A stretch of DNA of 64,000 nt from UMGS1312 sp964631595 (GCA_964631595.1 CAZVXL010000002.1:1-64000), one strand, 5' to 3'; counted from the first letter of the stretch, positions 6,796 through 15,545 are shown. The notes: generated from the letters alone by a model not told the origin. Translations and numbers: made by a program.

Positions 6796-8880
6796 ATGAA
6801 TTACGTAAAGCGTGCAGTCAGTCTCATTATTCTTTTGGCAACACTCATTCCCATGCTGATCCCCACGGGGACAGCCGCATTTTCGGGAGATGACAGGATA
6901 AAGATCGTGCTTGATCCCGGACACGGCGGACGCGATCCCGGCGCCGCAGGAATAAACAGCGAGGCATACTACAATTTGCAGGTCGCACTTGCCGCAAAGA
7001 AAAAGCTTGAGGAAAACGGCAGCTTTGAGGTCTATATGACCCGCTCCACGCCGGATGAGAATCTGACCCTTGCCGAGCGTATGTACTATGCGGATTCCGT
7101 CAATGCCGACGTCGCTATCAGCATACACTTTAATTCCGGAGCCTCCGCCGCTGTCGGCGGGGTGGAGGTGTACGGCTCCGTGCTTGACAGATTCTATCTC
7201 GGGACGCTCGGACAGAAGATATCCACGGGAGTGGCGAATGCCGCCGGAATATCGAACAGGGGCGTGTTCCGCAAATACGATTACGGCTCCACGCTGTACT
7301 ACTGGAGCGAGGAGTATCAGTGGGATATCCCGAAGGACTCAAGCGTGGGCGGTCTCTCCGATTATTACGGCATAATCACGTGGGCGGCGAAATTCGGTAT
7401 TCCCTCGCTCATCATCGAGCACGCATATCTCTCAAATCCGCACGAGAGACAGCTCATCGAGGATCCGGCTGTACTGCGTGCAATGGGAGAGGCGGATGCT
7501 ACGGCGATTATCGAATATTATACCGGTCATACTCATTCATACGGAGCAGAGACGGTCGATGCGCCCGTGACCTGCTTCTCCGCAGGAAAGAAATCGACGC
7601 ACTGCACGGTCTGCGGACATAGGAAGAATGTTACATCCGTTGCCTCCGCGCCCGATCCGACGCGCCATATCTGGCTCAGTGAGGGCTCGGTAAGAACGGC
7701 AACGTGCGAGACCGACGGCTATGCCGAGTATTACTGCCGATATACGCACAATCTGAATGATAAGGGCTGTAAGCAGTTCGAGGTACACCGCAAGACGGAC
7801 ACCGTTCCGGCATACGGACACAGCTACAAGGTCACCTTTACCAGAGAGGTCTCACATACAGTTGACGGAATAACAACATATACCTGCTCAAAATGCGGCT
7901 CATCGTACAGCGATACGGTGGCGGCAAAGGGGCACAGCTACGTTCTGTCGGGGCATAAGGATCCGACCTGCGATACCGATGGCTACGATAAGTATACCTG
8001 CTCGGAGTGCGGAGGCTCATATACAAATGTGATACCGATGACGGGGCACAGCTTTAATGTGTCCGATAGGATCGCTCCGACCTGCGAGGAGGCGGGCTCC
8101 GAGCATCACGACTGTACGGTGTGCGGATATGAGGAGGATGTGACCGTTCCGCCGAGCGGACATGAATATGTGATATACTCCGATCTCATGCCGAATTGCA
8201 CGGAGGAGGGCGTTCGCGAGGTCGAGTGCAGTGTTTGCGGTAAGAGAGAAAAGGAGATCACCCCGATGACGGGACACTCCTACGCTGAGACCGTCGTGAC
8301 TCCTGCCGAATGTGAGCGTGGCGGTGAGACTCTTAATCAGTGCATCGTCTGCGGATATGAGGAAACGGTGCTGACCGATCCGCTCGGACACGCGTTTGAG
8401 ACTGTCGAGGAGAAAAAGCCCACCTGTGAGGAGGACGGCTTTGCCCGGAAAAAATGCACTGCCTGCGGCAGGGAGGAGACGGAAACGCTCCCCGCCCTCG
8501 GGCACAGCTATGATACCGTCTCTGCCGTGATCCGAGAATCCGGACTTTTTACCGACGGAAAGTCCGAGTACATATGCTCAAATGACAGCACGCATAAGGC
8601 TGTGCTGGGTGTGCGCGATTTGACGGTATACGAATTCAAAGACCTTCACCCGATGCGGTTTATCGCTCTGTGCGCTGTTGCGGTGATCCTTCTTCTCGTA
8701 ATTGCGCTTGCGGCGCTGCTCATCATAAGGAGAAGGCATGCTTCACCGAGCTCCGACGGGGATACGACCGAGGCGGAAGATGCGGAAGATGCGACCGCAG
8801 AGGCGAGATCCGAGAATGAGAGTGAGTCTGCCGAGTCTGTCGCGGAGTCGGCAGAGCCCCAAGCGGAATCGGCGGAATAA
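6796..8880 (+). CDS. N-acetylmuramoyl-L-alanine amidase (Amidase_3) with Cys/His repeats, C-terminal membrane anchor and acidic tail
   Basis: Predicted to cut the bond between muramic acid and the stem peptide of peptidoglycan. The ATG at 6796 follows CGGAG and starts a clean signal peptide (MNYVKRAVSLIILLATLIPM), so I prefer it to the in-frame ATG at 6751; the product is 694 residues. The zinc amidase domain spans about 35-245, with LDPGHGG, SIHFNSG and the catalytic Glu of IIEHAYLSN. About eight repeats of the form T-C-x-x-x-G...C-x-x-C-G...G-H-S-Y follow (about 250-600). A single membrane helix (RFIALCAVAVILLLVIALAA) and a Glu/Ala/Ser-rich tail end the protein. Short related repeats occur in the neighbouring dockerin protein. 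The repeats may bind metal or cell wall; that is inference. Confidence 0.88.
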   Translation: MNYVKRAVSLIILLATLIPMLIPTGTAAFSGDDRIKIVLDPGHGGRDPGAAGINSEAYYNLQVALAAKKKLEENGSFEVYMTRSTPDENLTLAERMYYADSVNADVAISIHFNSGASAAVGGVEVYGSVLDRFYLGTLGQKISTGVANAAGISNRGVFRKYDYGSTLYYWSEEYQWDIPKDSSVGGLSDYYGIITWAAKFGIPSLIIEHAYLSNPHERQLIEDPAVLRAMGEADATAIIEYYTGHTHSYGAETVDAPVTCFSAGKKSTHCTVCGHRKNVTSVASAPDPTRHIWLSEGSVRTATCETDGYAEYYCRYTHNLNDKGCKQFEVHRKTDTVPAYGHSYKVTFTREVSHTVDGITTYTCSKCGSSYSDTVAAKGHSYVLSGHKDPTCDTDGYDKYTCSECGGSYTNVIPMTGHSFNVSDRIAPTCEEAGSEHHDCTVCGYEEDVTVPPSGHEYVIYSDLMPNCTEEGVREVECSVCGKREKEITPMTGHSYAETVVTPAECERGGETLNQCIVCGYEETVLTDPLGHAFETVEEKKPTCEEDGFARKKCTACGREETETLPALGHSYDTVSAVIRESGLFTDGKSEYICSNDSTHKAVLGVRDLTVYEFKDLHPMRFIALCAVAVILLLVIALAALLIIRRRHASPSSDGDTTEAEDAEDATAEARSENESESAESVAESAEPQAESAE

Positions 8881-8940
8881 TAGGTGTCCGATAAGCTCAA
8901 ATTGCCGTAGGCGGCGAGCTGAGATATCTGCACAGCTCAT

Positions 8941-8974
8941 CGGTGCGGCTTTGTAAGGAAGCCGCACCGTTTTT
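8941..8974 (+). terminator. Rho-independent terminator after the amidase gene
   Basis: An 11-base perfect stem (CGGTGCGGCTT at 8941-8951 with AAGCCGCACCG at 8959-8969) is followed by five T. Confidence 0.9.
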
Positions 8975-9028
8975 AGGCGGTGAGGCTTCAGAATAGAGAA
9001 AATCAAAATTCAGAACAGGAGAAACAGT

Positions 9029-10174
9029 ATGAAAAGCTTCAGCTTCTCGTACCCGACGAGGGTATATTTCGGAGTCGGCTCATCATCTCAGGCACTTGAG
9101 AAGGAGCTTCCCGAGCTCGGCAGAACCGTCATGCTGGCATACGGCGGCGGATCGGTCAAAAGAAACGGCATCTATGATGAGATCATCGCGCTCCTGAAAC
9201 GCTTTGACAAGGATATCGTTGAGTTTGGCGGCATTATGCCGAATCCCACATACAGGAAGGTGCAGGAGGGCGCGGCTCTCGTACGTGAGCGCAAGGTGGA
9301 TCTCATCTTAGCTCTCGGCGGCGGAAGCGTGATAGACTGCTCAAAGGTCATCGCGGCACAGGCAGAGCTTTGCGAGGATATTTGGGATATGGAATTCAAG
9401 GAGCATCGCTTTCCGAGCGGCGGAGTTCCCGTGGGCGCTGTCGTCACCGCATCCGGAACCGGCGCGGAGATGAATGCCGGAGGAGTCATAACCCATGAGG
9501 AAAAGAAGTGGAAGGGCGGTATTTTCGGCGTTGCTCCCACGTTTGCGGTGCTTGATCCCGCATATACCGCGACTGTTCCGCGGATGCAGGTGTTCTCGGG
9601 TGCATTTGATACACTGAGCCACGCAATGGAGACCTATTTCGGCACTTCCGACGGGGATAATGTATCAGATGAGATCGCTCTTGCCGTAATGAAAAACACC
9701 GTAGTCAATATGCGGCGACTGATCGAGGATATAAACGATATGGAGGCAAGGAGTAATCTCATGTGGGATTCCGCAATGGCGGAGAACGGCATACTCAAAT
9801 GCGGCAAGCTCACGTGCTTCCAAGCGCATCAGATAGAGCATCAGCTCGGAGCATACACCGATTGCAACCACGGGCAGGGGCTTGCGGTGATACACCCCGC
9901 ATATTATCGCCGCATCGTAAAGGATGCACCGGAAAAATTCGCGAGGTTTGCCGAAGCGGTATTCGGAGAGACCACGGCGGAGGGCGGCGTGAGGGCGCTC
10001 GGAGAGCTCATAAGAGCTTGCGGACTGCCGACCGAGCTTAGAAAGCTTGATTCCAAAGCTGAGATCACCGCCGAGCTGCTGCGGCAGGTGGCGGATACGA
10101 GCAATATCATAAGCTCCGGTCCCCGTGAGCTTACGCGTGACGAGATATACGATATCCTTATCGAATGTATGTAA
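9029..10174 (+). CDS. Iron-containing alcohol dehydrogenase, butanol dehydrogenase/YqhD type
   Basis: A 381-residue member of the type III (iron-dependent) alcohol dehydrogenases, which interconvert aldehydes and alcohols with NAD(P)H in the cytoplasm. The nucleotide-binding signature is LALGGGSVIDCSKVI (about 92-106). Metal ligands are provided by Asp in FAVLDP and by His in DTLSHAMETYFG, FQAHQIEHQLG and DCNHGQGLAV. NPTYRKV after GGIMPNP fits the YqhD/BdhA branch, which is usually NADPH-linked. Length is as expected and the start follows AGGAGAAAC. It stands alone between two terminators, so the substrate cannot be inferred from neighbours. Fermentative alcohol formation or aldehyde detoxification are both plausible. 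Confidence 0.9.
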   Translation: MKSFSFSYPTRVYFGVGSSSQALEKELPELGRTVMLAYGGGSVKRNGIYDEIIALLKRFDKDIVEFGGIMPNPTYRKVQEGAALVRERKVDLILALGGGSVIDCSKVIAAQAELCEDIWDMEFKEHRFPSGGVPVGAVVTASGTGAEMNAGGVITHEEKKWKGGIFGVAPTFAVLDPAYTATVPRMQVFSGAFDTLSHAMETYFGTSDGDNVSDEIALAVMKNTVVNMRRLIEDINDMEARSNLMWDSAMAENGILKCGKLTCFQAHQIEHQLGAYTDCNHGQGLAVIHPAYYRRIVKDAPEKFARFAEAVFGETTAEGGVRALGELIRACGLPTELRKLDSKAEITAELLRQVADTSNIISSGPRELTRDEIYDILIECM

Positions 10175-10205
10175 GGTGATGCTTCATCGGCAAAGATGAT
10201 AGGTT

Positions 10206-10238
10206 AAAAGGCGATCGACCGTGAGGTCGGTCGCTTTT
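10206..10238 (+). terminator. Terminator after the alcohol dehydrogenase gene
   Basis: GCGATCGACC (10211-10220) pairs with GGTCGGTCGC (10225-10234) with one wobble around a GTGA loop. AAAA precedes it and TTTT follows. Confidence 0.75.
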
Positions 10239-10319
10239 CTCATGCCGCAAAGCCCACTTCCTACCGCGAATACCGCTGTTTGGGGGGCGGAGCTTTCCTC
10301 GACGTTCGACGGGACAGCG

Positions 10320-10349
10320 AAAAGGCGGTGTGACTTCAGTCACACCGCC
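10320..10349 (-). terminator. Terminator of the minus-strand glycosidase operon
   Basis: An 11-base perfect inverted repeat GGCGGTGTGAC (10324-10334) / GTCACACCGCC (10339-10349) with loop TTCA. Read on the minus strand it is followed by TTTT (10323-10320). Confidence 0.8.
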
Positions 10350-10437
10350 CGAAATACTGGAATATGCAATCTTCGGCTGTGCTGCCGATTTCTTTGCGTT
10401 TTCGTATGAGGTACCGTGCTCACAGCCGAGACACGCC

Positions 10438-11619
10438 TTATTTGTCTACGACAAAGGCAACGGGCATTCGCCAAGAATTGTTTGAATAATAGAAGGTCAC
10501 ACTTGTCATCAGATATCTGTCCTCGTAGTACATACAGGACGAGCTGCCGCCGTCGAGATTTGCCGCATTGACAGCGCCGTATTCGGTCAGTATGCCGATC
10601 AGATCGGATGCGGAGGCGCCGAGATGCCCCGATTTGCCGCGCCCGTCGGTGACAAGCATGAGCACGGAGCCGTCGGCTCTCTGCCCGATGCACGTTCTCG
10701 GATTAAGTCCGCTGCCGGCACCGTTCAGCTCACGCGCATTTCCGTTTATGATGAGCTTTACAAAATGGTTGTTCTTGTCGGATGCATCCTCTTGGAAGGT
10801 CACCGCATCGCGGATCCTTTTTTCCTCTATAAGCGCCTTCGTTTCGGCGGGGGTCATTCCGTCAACATCAATTATCTGAAGAATGTTGTCCTCATCAAAG
10901 CCGATCAGCACAAGCCCGGAGAAGGACTGCGGATCGTTCAGCTGGATCTCACCGTTTGAGACGACTATACCGTAGGGTCTGCCTCCGGAGTTGCTTCCGG
11001 AATTGTACAGACCTCCGTTGATTCCGGCAACGGCACCCGCATCTGTCACAAGCTTGTCAAGCGTGACACCGACCTCCGCCCACGGATATATCGTGGAGAG
11101 GCTGATCTTCGAGGGATCCTTTACGATGAGGAGAGTGCCGTAGAACGTCCTGCCGGAGATCTCAATGACCTCAATGTCCTCCTGCACCTCACCCGTCGCA
11201 TCGCCGTCGGAGGTGCTTCCGTCTCCTATGGAGATCAGCGAATTGTCAACATCTCCGTCAAGCTCCTGCATGGTGTTCCTGTCCACGATCTCCTGCAATT
11301 CATCGGCGGGGACGAACATACCGGCAAGAAATTTGAGCTGTCCGGTTTCGAGAAGCGTTGTAACAAAGGTCTCCTTTGCCGCAACGGAGATATCACTGCA
11401 TATCATTCTAAGCGCTATCGCAAGCGTGAGGACTGCCGCAAGAACGAAAGTCATAAGCATTGCGAGGATGCGGAGCAGAAGCGTGCCCGCTCCGCCTTTT
11501 GTGCGGTGAGAGGGGGGTCTTGACTGCTTCGAGCTGTAGACGCGTCGGCGCGAATTACGGCTGAATACACTGCGCTTCTGGCGGCGCAGATGCATCGGCA
11601 CGGGACTGTTGTTGTTCAT
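10438..11619 (-). CDS. Phosphodiester glycosidase family protein (NAGPA-like), membrane-anchored
   Basis: The ATG at 11619 is used because AAGGTG lies seven bases upstream; it gives 393 residues. A basic Arg/Lys/Ser-rich cytoplasmic segment (about 1-45) precedes one membrane helix (ILAMLMTFVLAAVLTLAIAL). An outside linker and then a domain like N-acetylglucosamine-1-phosphodiester alpha-N-acetylglucosaminidase follow. Diagnostic stretches are AGINGGLYNSGSNSGGRPYG, NPRTCIGQRADGSVLMLVTD and NAANLDGGSSSCMYY near the C-terminus. Bacterial relatives act on or next to cell-surface polysaccharides and wall teichoic acids, but the substrate here is unknown. It is the second gene of a two-gene operon, 26 bases after 11646-12956, ending at the terminator at 10320-10349. 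Confidence 0.85.
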   Translation of the reverse strand: MNNNSPVPMHLRRQKRSVFSRNSRRRVYSSKQSRPPSHRTKGGAGTLLLRILAMLMTFVLAAVLTLAIALRMICSDISVAAKETFVTTLLETGQLKFLAGMFVPADELQEIVDRNTMQELDGDVDNSLISIGDGSTSDGDATGEVQEDIEVIEISGRTFYGTLLIVKDPSKISLSTIYPWAEVGVTLDKLVTDAGAVAGINGGLYNSGSNSGGRPYGIVVSNGEIQLNDPQSFSGLVLIGFDEDNILQIIDVDGMTPAETKALIEEKRIRDAVTFQEDASDKNNHFVKLIINGNARELNGAGSGLNPRTCIGQRADGSVLMLVTDGRGKSGHLGASASDLIGILTEYGAVNAANLDGGSSSCMYYEDRYLMTSVTFYYSNNSWRMPVAFVVDK

Positions 11620-11645
11620 ATTTTTCACCTTGTTCTGTCTCAAGC

Positions 11646-12956
11646 TTATTTGATTATCTCCTGAATATCGCAGACATACCATGTGCCGTTTTCGAGAATG
11701 TAGTAGAATCGGCAGTCCATGGTGTCGGCTACATTGGCGCCGCTGTTCAGATGCATTATCTTAGTCAGCTTGACGTCAACGGAAAAGCACGAATCGCTGT
11801 ATCTGACGTAATCCGATACCGTCTCCTCCGAGAACGGGGGATTGTCGAGGGTATGTACGCTCGTAAAGGTGATATCGACACCGGTAGCCCATTTCAGCGC
11901 CACCTCGGAGAGATAGGAGTTCGGCAGGAGAAACTTTTCCACCTGTCCGAAGCCGTGCTTCGCACCGGTAAGATCCGCCGTCATGAACAGACTCCACTTT
12001 TTCGCGTTGTCAAGCACCTTGTCCTTTGAATATACCTCGGGTGGAATCTCGGGAGAGGATGCCTGCGATTCTATCGTGACACTTCGATCGTCAAGGGCAA
12101 GATCGACCCTGCCTCCGAGATTGTCGGTTATGATAAAGCTCTCGTCGCTGTCGAAAAGTCCGAGGTAATAGGTGGCGATCCTCGGCATCTCGGTGTATTG
12201 CGAAACATATTTGTAATCGTCGATATCCTCGGTCAGTGCCGTAGATACATCGAGAGTGAAGGTGCCGTCGGAGGATGAGATGCTGTAATTCGAGGGAATA
12301 CGCACAACGTACTCCGTCATATCGGGAAGAACTTCGCCGTCATAGGGAAGCACGTTTCCGACACTGTCCCTCAGCGTGAGCTTCGGATCCTCATACGAGG
12401 AGATGAGATAGCTCCTTTTGCCGTTGATGCTTGGCTCGGAGCCCTCGGCAGGCTTTCCGTCACAGAGGACTGCTACGGAAGCGGGCAGAGAAAGCTTATA
12501 TGTGTATGAGGCGGGAGCTACGCTCAAAATATCCCATTCGGTTATCGGGAACAGAGCAAGCTTTGTGTGACTGCCACTTGCCGACAGGGTGATGTCGATG
12601 ATGCGGTGCTCGTCGGAGAAAACGGTGTAGGTGAGCTTTTCGCCTCCGTCGGCATTTTCGGTGAGACGCGCAGACAGCTCGCCGCCCGACAGCGCGAGCT
12701 TGTCCTCGGTCACGGGAAGAAGCTCTGACAGCTCCTCCACTGAGCAGGTTTCGCGCATAAGCTCGGAGAGCTTGCCGTTCTTTTTCGCCTTCTGCATTGA
12801 TCTCAGATAGTCAACCGCAAGATTTTCCGGCTGGCATGCCTCGTATTCCTTTAAGACAGAGCCTACGTGAATGAGGCAAAACGCCATTATCAGTATAAGT
12901 ATACCGCAGAAAATAAGATAGATTCTTTTGAAGGTTCTGTTTCTAAACATTTTCAA
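11646..12956 (-). CDS. Membrane-anchored extracytoplasmic protein of unknown function
   Basis: I do not recognise this 436-residue protein. It begins with a basic segment and one membrane helix (IYLIFCGILILIMAFCLI), followed by a long region without further helices that must lie outside the cell. It is rich in Ser/Thr and beta-type sequence, with YEACQPENLAVDYLRSM near the start and a C-terminal domain ending CRFYYILENGTWYVCDIQEI, which resembles NTF2-like or accessory secreted domains only in outline. The start is uncertain: TTG at 12956 sits five bases after GGAG, while ATG at 12950 is eleven bases away. A consensus promoter lies at 13037-13065. Sharing an operon with the glycosidase suggests a role at the same surface polymer. 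Confidence 0.75.
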   Translation of the reverse strand: MKMFRNRTFKRIYLIFCGILILIMAFCLIHVGSVLKEYEACQPENLAVDYLRSMQKAKKNGKLSELMRETCSVEELSELLPVTEDKLALSGGELSARLTENADGGEKLTYTVFSDEHRIIDITLSASGSHTKLALFPITEWDILSVAPASYTYKLSLPASVAVLCDGKPAEGSEPSINGKRSYLISSYEDPKLTLRDSVGNVLPYDGEVLPDMTEYVVRIPSNYSISSSDGTFTLDVSTALTEDIDDYKYVSQYTEMPRIATYYLGLFDSDESFIITDNLGGRVDLALDDRSVTIESQASSPEIPPEVYSKDKVLDNAKKWSLFMTADLTGAKHGFGQVEKFLLPNSYLSEVALKWATGVDITFTSVHTLDNPPFSEETVSDYVRYSDSCFSVDVKLTKIMHLNSGANVADTMDCRFYYILENGTWYVCDIQEIIK

Positions 12957-13272
12957 GGCATCTCCGTGTCGGATAATTGTATTTTACAGGTGTTTTGAAT
13001 ACCGCAGACCCTGCATGGCGCGCGGTTACTGTAATTATTATACAATAACCTGTTTCCCGTGTCAACAAATTAAGGTATAAAGTATCCGTAATATTGTGAA
13101 TATCAGCGTGCAGATATCGGCACCGTTTCGGCGGCGGACGTTTTACGCTTTTCATAAAATAAAGGAGCGCTCGGAGAATATTTCGGTATCATTTTGAGCA
13201 ATAATACACTTGGGTAGTGATAACCTGCATCTGCGGTATACAGAGGCCGCGATCAAACGAAAGGAAAAAAGC
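12957..13272. other. Divergent intergenic region
   Basis: It contains the minus-strand consensus promoter at 13037-13065 and the leader of the small lipoprotein gene. For the plus strand TATACA (13250s) is a possible -10 box, but no good -35 box is at the right distance. No RNA gene or reading frame is evident. Confidence 0.5.
13037..13065 (-). promoter_or_regulatory. Consensus sigma-A promoter of the minus-strand glycosidase operon
   Basis: Read on the minus strand: TTGACA (13065-13060), 17 bases, TATAAT (13042-13037), a perfect match at both boxes. The first gene starts about 75 bases downstream. Confidence 0.88.
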
Positions 13273-13539
13273 ATGAAGAATCTCAAGAATATCATAATAA
13301 CCGTCGCCGCCGTCGCGGCGATGACAGCCGCGCTTGCCTCGTGCGGCGGCAATAATACGACCGACGCGGACGGTAAGAATACCGATGTCGGCGGAGGTAT
13401 CGGCACCGTGACCACTCTTGCCGACTCCGAGGGAAAGGTGAAGGATACCGACGAGAGCCACGGGACGGAGAATAAAAGAGATCCCGAAAAAGAGCATGAC
13501 GGATCCGACGGGCTGCTCGGCTCCGGCACGCTCAGATGA
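13273..13539 (+). CDS. Small lipoprotein of unknown function
   Basis: 88 residues starting at the ATG at 13273, seven bases after AAAGGAA. The N-terminus is a lipoprotein signal (MKNLKNIIITVAAVAAMTA) with a lipobox ending in LASC, followed by GG. The mature part is short, hydrophilic and probably unstructured, rich in Asp, Gly, Thr and Lys, and has no domain I recognise. It is followed directly by a terminator and has no partner in the same unit. It may be a small surface lipoprotein; its role cannot be inferred. Confidence 0.7.
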   Translation: MKNLKNIIITVAAVAAMTAALASCGGNNTTDADGKNTDVGGGIGTVTTLADSEGKVKDTDESHGTENKRDPEKEHDGSDGLLGSGTLR

Positions 13540-13559
13540 GCGGACATCACTGAAAAATC

Positions 13560-13602
13560 GGGGCTGCCGAGAGTGCATGAGCACCGCCGCGGCCCTTTTT
13601 TT
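13560..13602 (+). terminator. Terminator after the small lipoprotein gene
   Basis: Outer stem GGGCTGC (13561-13567) / GCGGCCC (13589-13595), inner stem GTGC-ATGA-GCAC, then seven T (13596-13602). Confidence 0.85.
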
Positions 13603-13631
13603 ATTTGACGTATATATTTACGCTGTTTCGG

Positions 13632-13661
13632 TTGACAAATCCCTTGACTTTGGTGTAAAAT
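13632..13661 (+). promoter_or_regulatory. Probable promoter of the yicC-spoVM cluster
   Basis: TTGACA (13632-13637), 18-base spacer and TAAAAT (13656-13661). A better-looking TATACT at 13661-13666 is too far away (23 bases), so which -10 box is used is uncertain. Confidence 0.45.
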
Positions 13662-13707
13662 ATACTATGTATGAAAACGGTGCTGTAAAGCAGGGAAGGA
13701 TCAGCCA

Positions 13708-14601
13708 ATGCCAAGAAGTATGACAGCCTTCGGCAGAGCAAGAACGGTGACTGCTGCGGGAGATAAAGAGATCACGGTAGAGATAAAATCGGTAAATTCA
13801 AGGTTTTTGGATCTGTCCGTAAAGCTTCCGCGAAATATATCGTATCTTGAGGATAAGGTGCGCTCGTACATTTCCTCCGAGGGTATAGTGAGAGGTAAGG
13901 TCGAGGTGTGGATCGCAGTCGATGTGCTGTCGGACACGGAATCCTCGGTGCTTCTTGACCGCGCCGCGGCGGAGAGCTATATCGCCGCACTCAAAACGCT
14001 CAGAGACAGCTTTTCGCTGACTGACGATATTACAGTGATGAGCGTGGCTCAGAACAGAGAGCTGTTCAGGGTGAAGCATCCGGAGGATGACGGTGATAAG
14101 ACCTTTGCGGAGATACTTCCCGCACTCGGCGAGGCGGTGAATATGTTCCGCAGCAGACGTGAGGACGAGGGAGCCGCGCTGACTGCCGATATACGGAAGA
14201 AGGCGGAGCGGATCCGCACTCTTGCGGAGCAGGTGCGTTCTCTTTCCGAGGGAGATATAGCGGAGTACAGAGCAAAGCTTTTCGCCCGGATCAAGAAGAT
14301 CCTTGACGAGGCGGCGCTGGAGATCGCAGAGGGCAGAATACTGACCGAAGCGGCTGTGTACGCCGACCGCGTGTCAATAGATGAGGAGACGGTCAGACTT
14401 GCCAGTCACCTTGATGCTCTTGAAGGTATACTCTCCTCCGATGAGCCGGCGGGAAGAAAGCTTGATTTTCTTGTGCAGGAGATGAACCGAGAGGTGAATA
14501 CCATCGGATCGAAGGCGGGACACACCGAGATATCGTATCTGGTGGTCGAGATGAAGAACGAGCTTGAAAAGATCCGAGAGCAGATACAGAACATCGAATA
14601 G
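13708..14601 (+). CDS. yicC: YicC family protein (YloC), RNA-metabolism endoribonuclease family
   Basis: A 297-residue YicC/YloC protein with the characteristic start MPRSMTAFGRA, the N-terminal domain continuing VEIKSVNSRFLDLSVKLPR, and a C-terminal DUF1732 region ending GREVNTIGSK-like (here NREVNTIGSKAGHTEISYLV). E. coli YicC has been described as an endoribonuclease acting on small RNAs; the Firmicute role is less clear. The upstream AGGGAAGGA supports this start, although the ATG at 13720 is also possible. It opens the cluster yicC-remA-gmk-rpoZ, the same order as yloC-remA-gmk-rpoZ in Bacillus subtilis. remA follows after 17 bases. Confidence 0.92.
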   Translation: MPRSMTAFGRARTVTAAGDKEITVEIKSVNSRFLDLSVKLPRNISYLEDKVRSYISSEGIVRGKVEVWIAVDVLSDTESSVLLDRAAAESYIAALKTLRDSFSLTDDITVMSVAQNRELFRVKHPEDDGDKTFAEILPALGEAVNMFRSRREDEGAALTADIRKKAERIRTLAEQVRSLSEGDIAEYRAKLFARIKKILDEAALEIAEGRILTEAAVYADRVSIDEETVRLASHLDALEGILSSDEPAGRKLDFLVQEMNREVNTIGSKAGHTEISYLVVEMKNELEKIREQIQNIE

Positions 14602-14618
14602 AGAAAAGCGGAATAATT

Positions 14619-14885
14619 ATGAGATTTGTGAACATCGGCTTTAACAATATGGTGTCCGCCGAGAGGATAATATCGGTGGCATCTCCCGACAGCGCGCCGA
14701 TAAAGCGGCTGATACAGGATTCGAGAGATTTCGGCAGAGTGATAGACTGCTCCTGCGGACGTAAAACACGCTCGGTGATAATAACCGACAGCGACCATGT
14801 GATACTGTCTGCAATACAGGCGGAGACGCTTGCGGGACGTCTTGAGGGCAGAGCCGAGGCGGATGTGTGCGATGATGAGGAGTAG
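14619..14885 (+). CDS. remA: RemA-family DNA-binding regulator (DUF370)
   Basis: 88 residues with the family's hallmark N-terminus MRFVNIGFNNMVSAERIISV and the core APIKRLIQDSRDFGRVIDCS followed by GRKTRSVIITDS. In B. subtilis RemA forms rings that wrap DNA and activates biofilm matrix and osmoprotection genes. Here the C-terminus ends in an acidic stretch, EADVCDDEE. It is sandwiched between yicC and gmk exactly as in Bacillus, so assignment by both sequence and position is firm. What it regulates in this organism is unknown. Confidence 0.92.
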   Translation: MRFVNIGFNNMVSAERIISVASPDSAPIKRLIQDSRDFGRVIDCSCGRKTRSVIITDSDHVILSAIQAETLAGRLEGRAEADVCDDEE

Positions 14886-14890
14886 GTGAA

Positions 14891-15523
14891 ATGACAACAG
14901 ATAAAGCGGCGCCGAAAGGCGTACTGATGGTGATATCCGGACCTGCCGGAAGCGGCAAGGGCACGGCAGTCAGGTGTCTTCGCGAGCTCATGCCGGAGCT
15001 GTCGCTGTCCGTATCGGCTACCACACGTGCGCCGAGAAGCGGAGAAGAAGACGGAGTCCATTATTACTTCATCTCCCGTGAGGAGTTTGAGAGGCGCATC
15101 GAGGCGGGGGAGATACTTGAGTATACGGAATACTGCGGAAATCTCTACGGCACTCCCGCCGCCGAGGTAAGGCGCGTGCTTGACGAGGGACGCGATATGA
15201 TCCTTGAGATCGAGGTGGACGGCGCCTCACAGGTGAAGAAGATATTCCCGGATGCGGTCACAGTGATGCTGATACCGCCCGACGGAAATACTCTTGAGGC
15301 AAGGCTTCGCGGTCGCGGAACCGAGACGGACGAGGTCGTGCGCCGGCGTATGGCAAGGGCGAGGGAGGAGATAGCTCTGTCGTCGGAATACGATTACATA
15401 GCCGTAAGCTATGACGGTGCGGCGGAGGAGTGCGCCGCGAATTTGCAGGCAATACTCACGGCAGAGCATTTCAGACAGAGCCGAATGAGCTATGTGACCT
15501 CTGCTTTCTTTGAGAATAATTGA
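14891..15523 (+). CDS. gmk: Guanylate kinase
   Basis: 210 residues. It phosphorylates GMP to GDP with ATP, feeding GTP synthesis and limiting (p)ppGpp precursors. The P-loop is SGPAGSGKGT (about residues 16-25). The GMP-binding region is SVSATTRAPRSGEEDGVHYY, and EYTEYCGNLYGTP and ILEIEVDGASQVKK are typical. The start lies five bases after remA's stop and uses GTAGGTGA, which overlaps that stop, so translation is probably coupled. Confidence 0.96.
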   Translation: MTTDKAAPKGVLMVISGPAGSGKGTAVRCLRELMPELSLSVSATTRAPRSGEEDGVHYYFISREEFERRIEAGEILEYTEYCGNLYGTPAAEVRRVLDEGRDMILEIEVDGASQVKKIFPDAVTVMLIPPDGNTLEARLRGRGTETDEVVRRRMARAREEIALSSEYDYIAVSYDGAAEECAANLQAILTAEHFRQSRMSYVTSAFFENN

Positions 15524-15545
15524 ATTAAAGGATAGGTGAACAAAA

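Noticed and set aside
13644..13666. TTGACT with TATACT upstream of yicC
   Set aside because: Only 11 bases separate the boxes, too short for sigma-A; the TTGACA-18-TAAAAT pair fits better.
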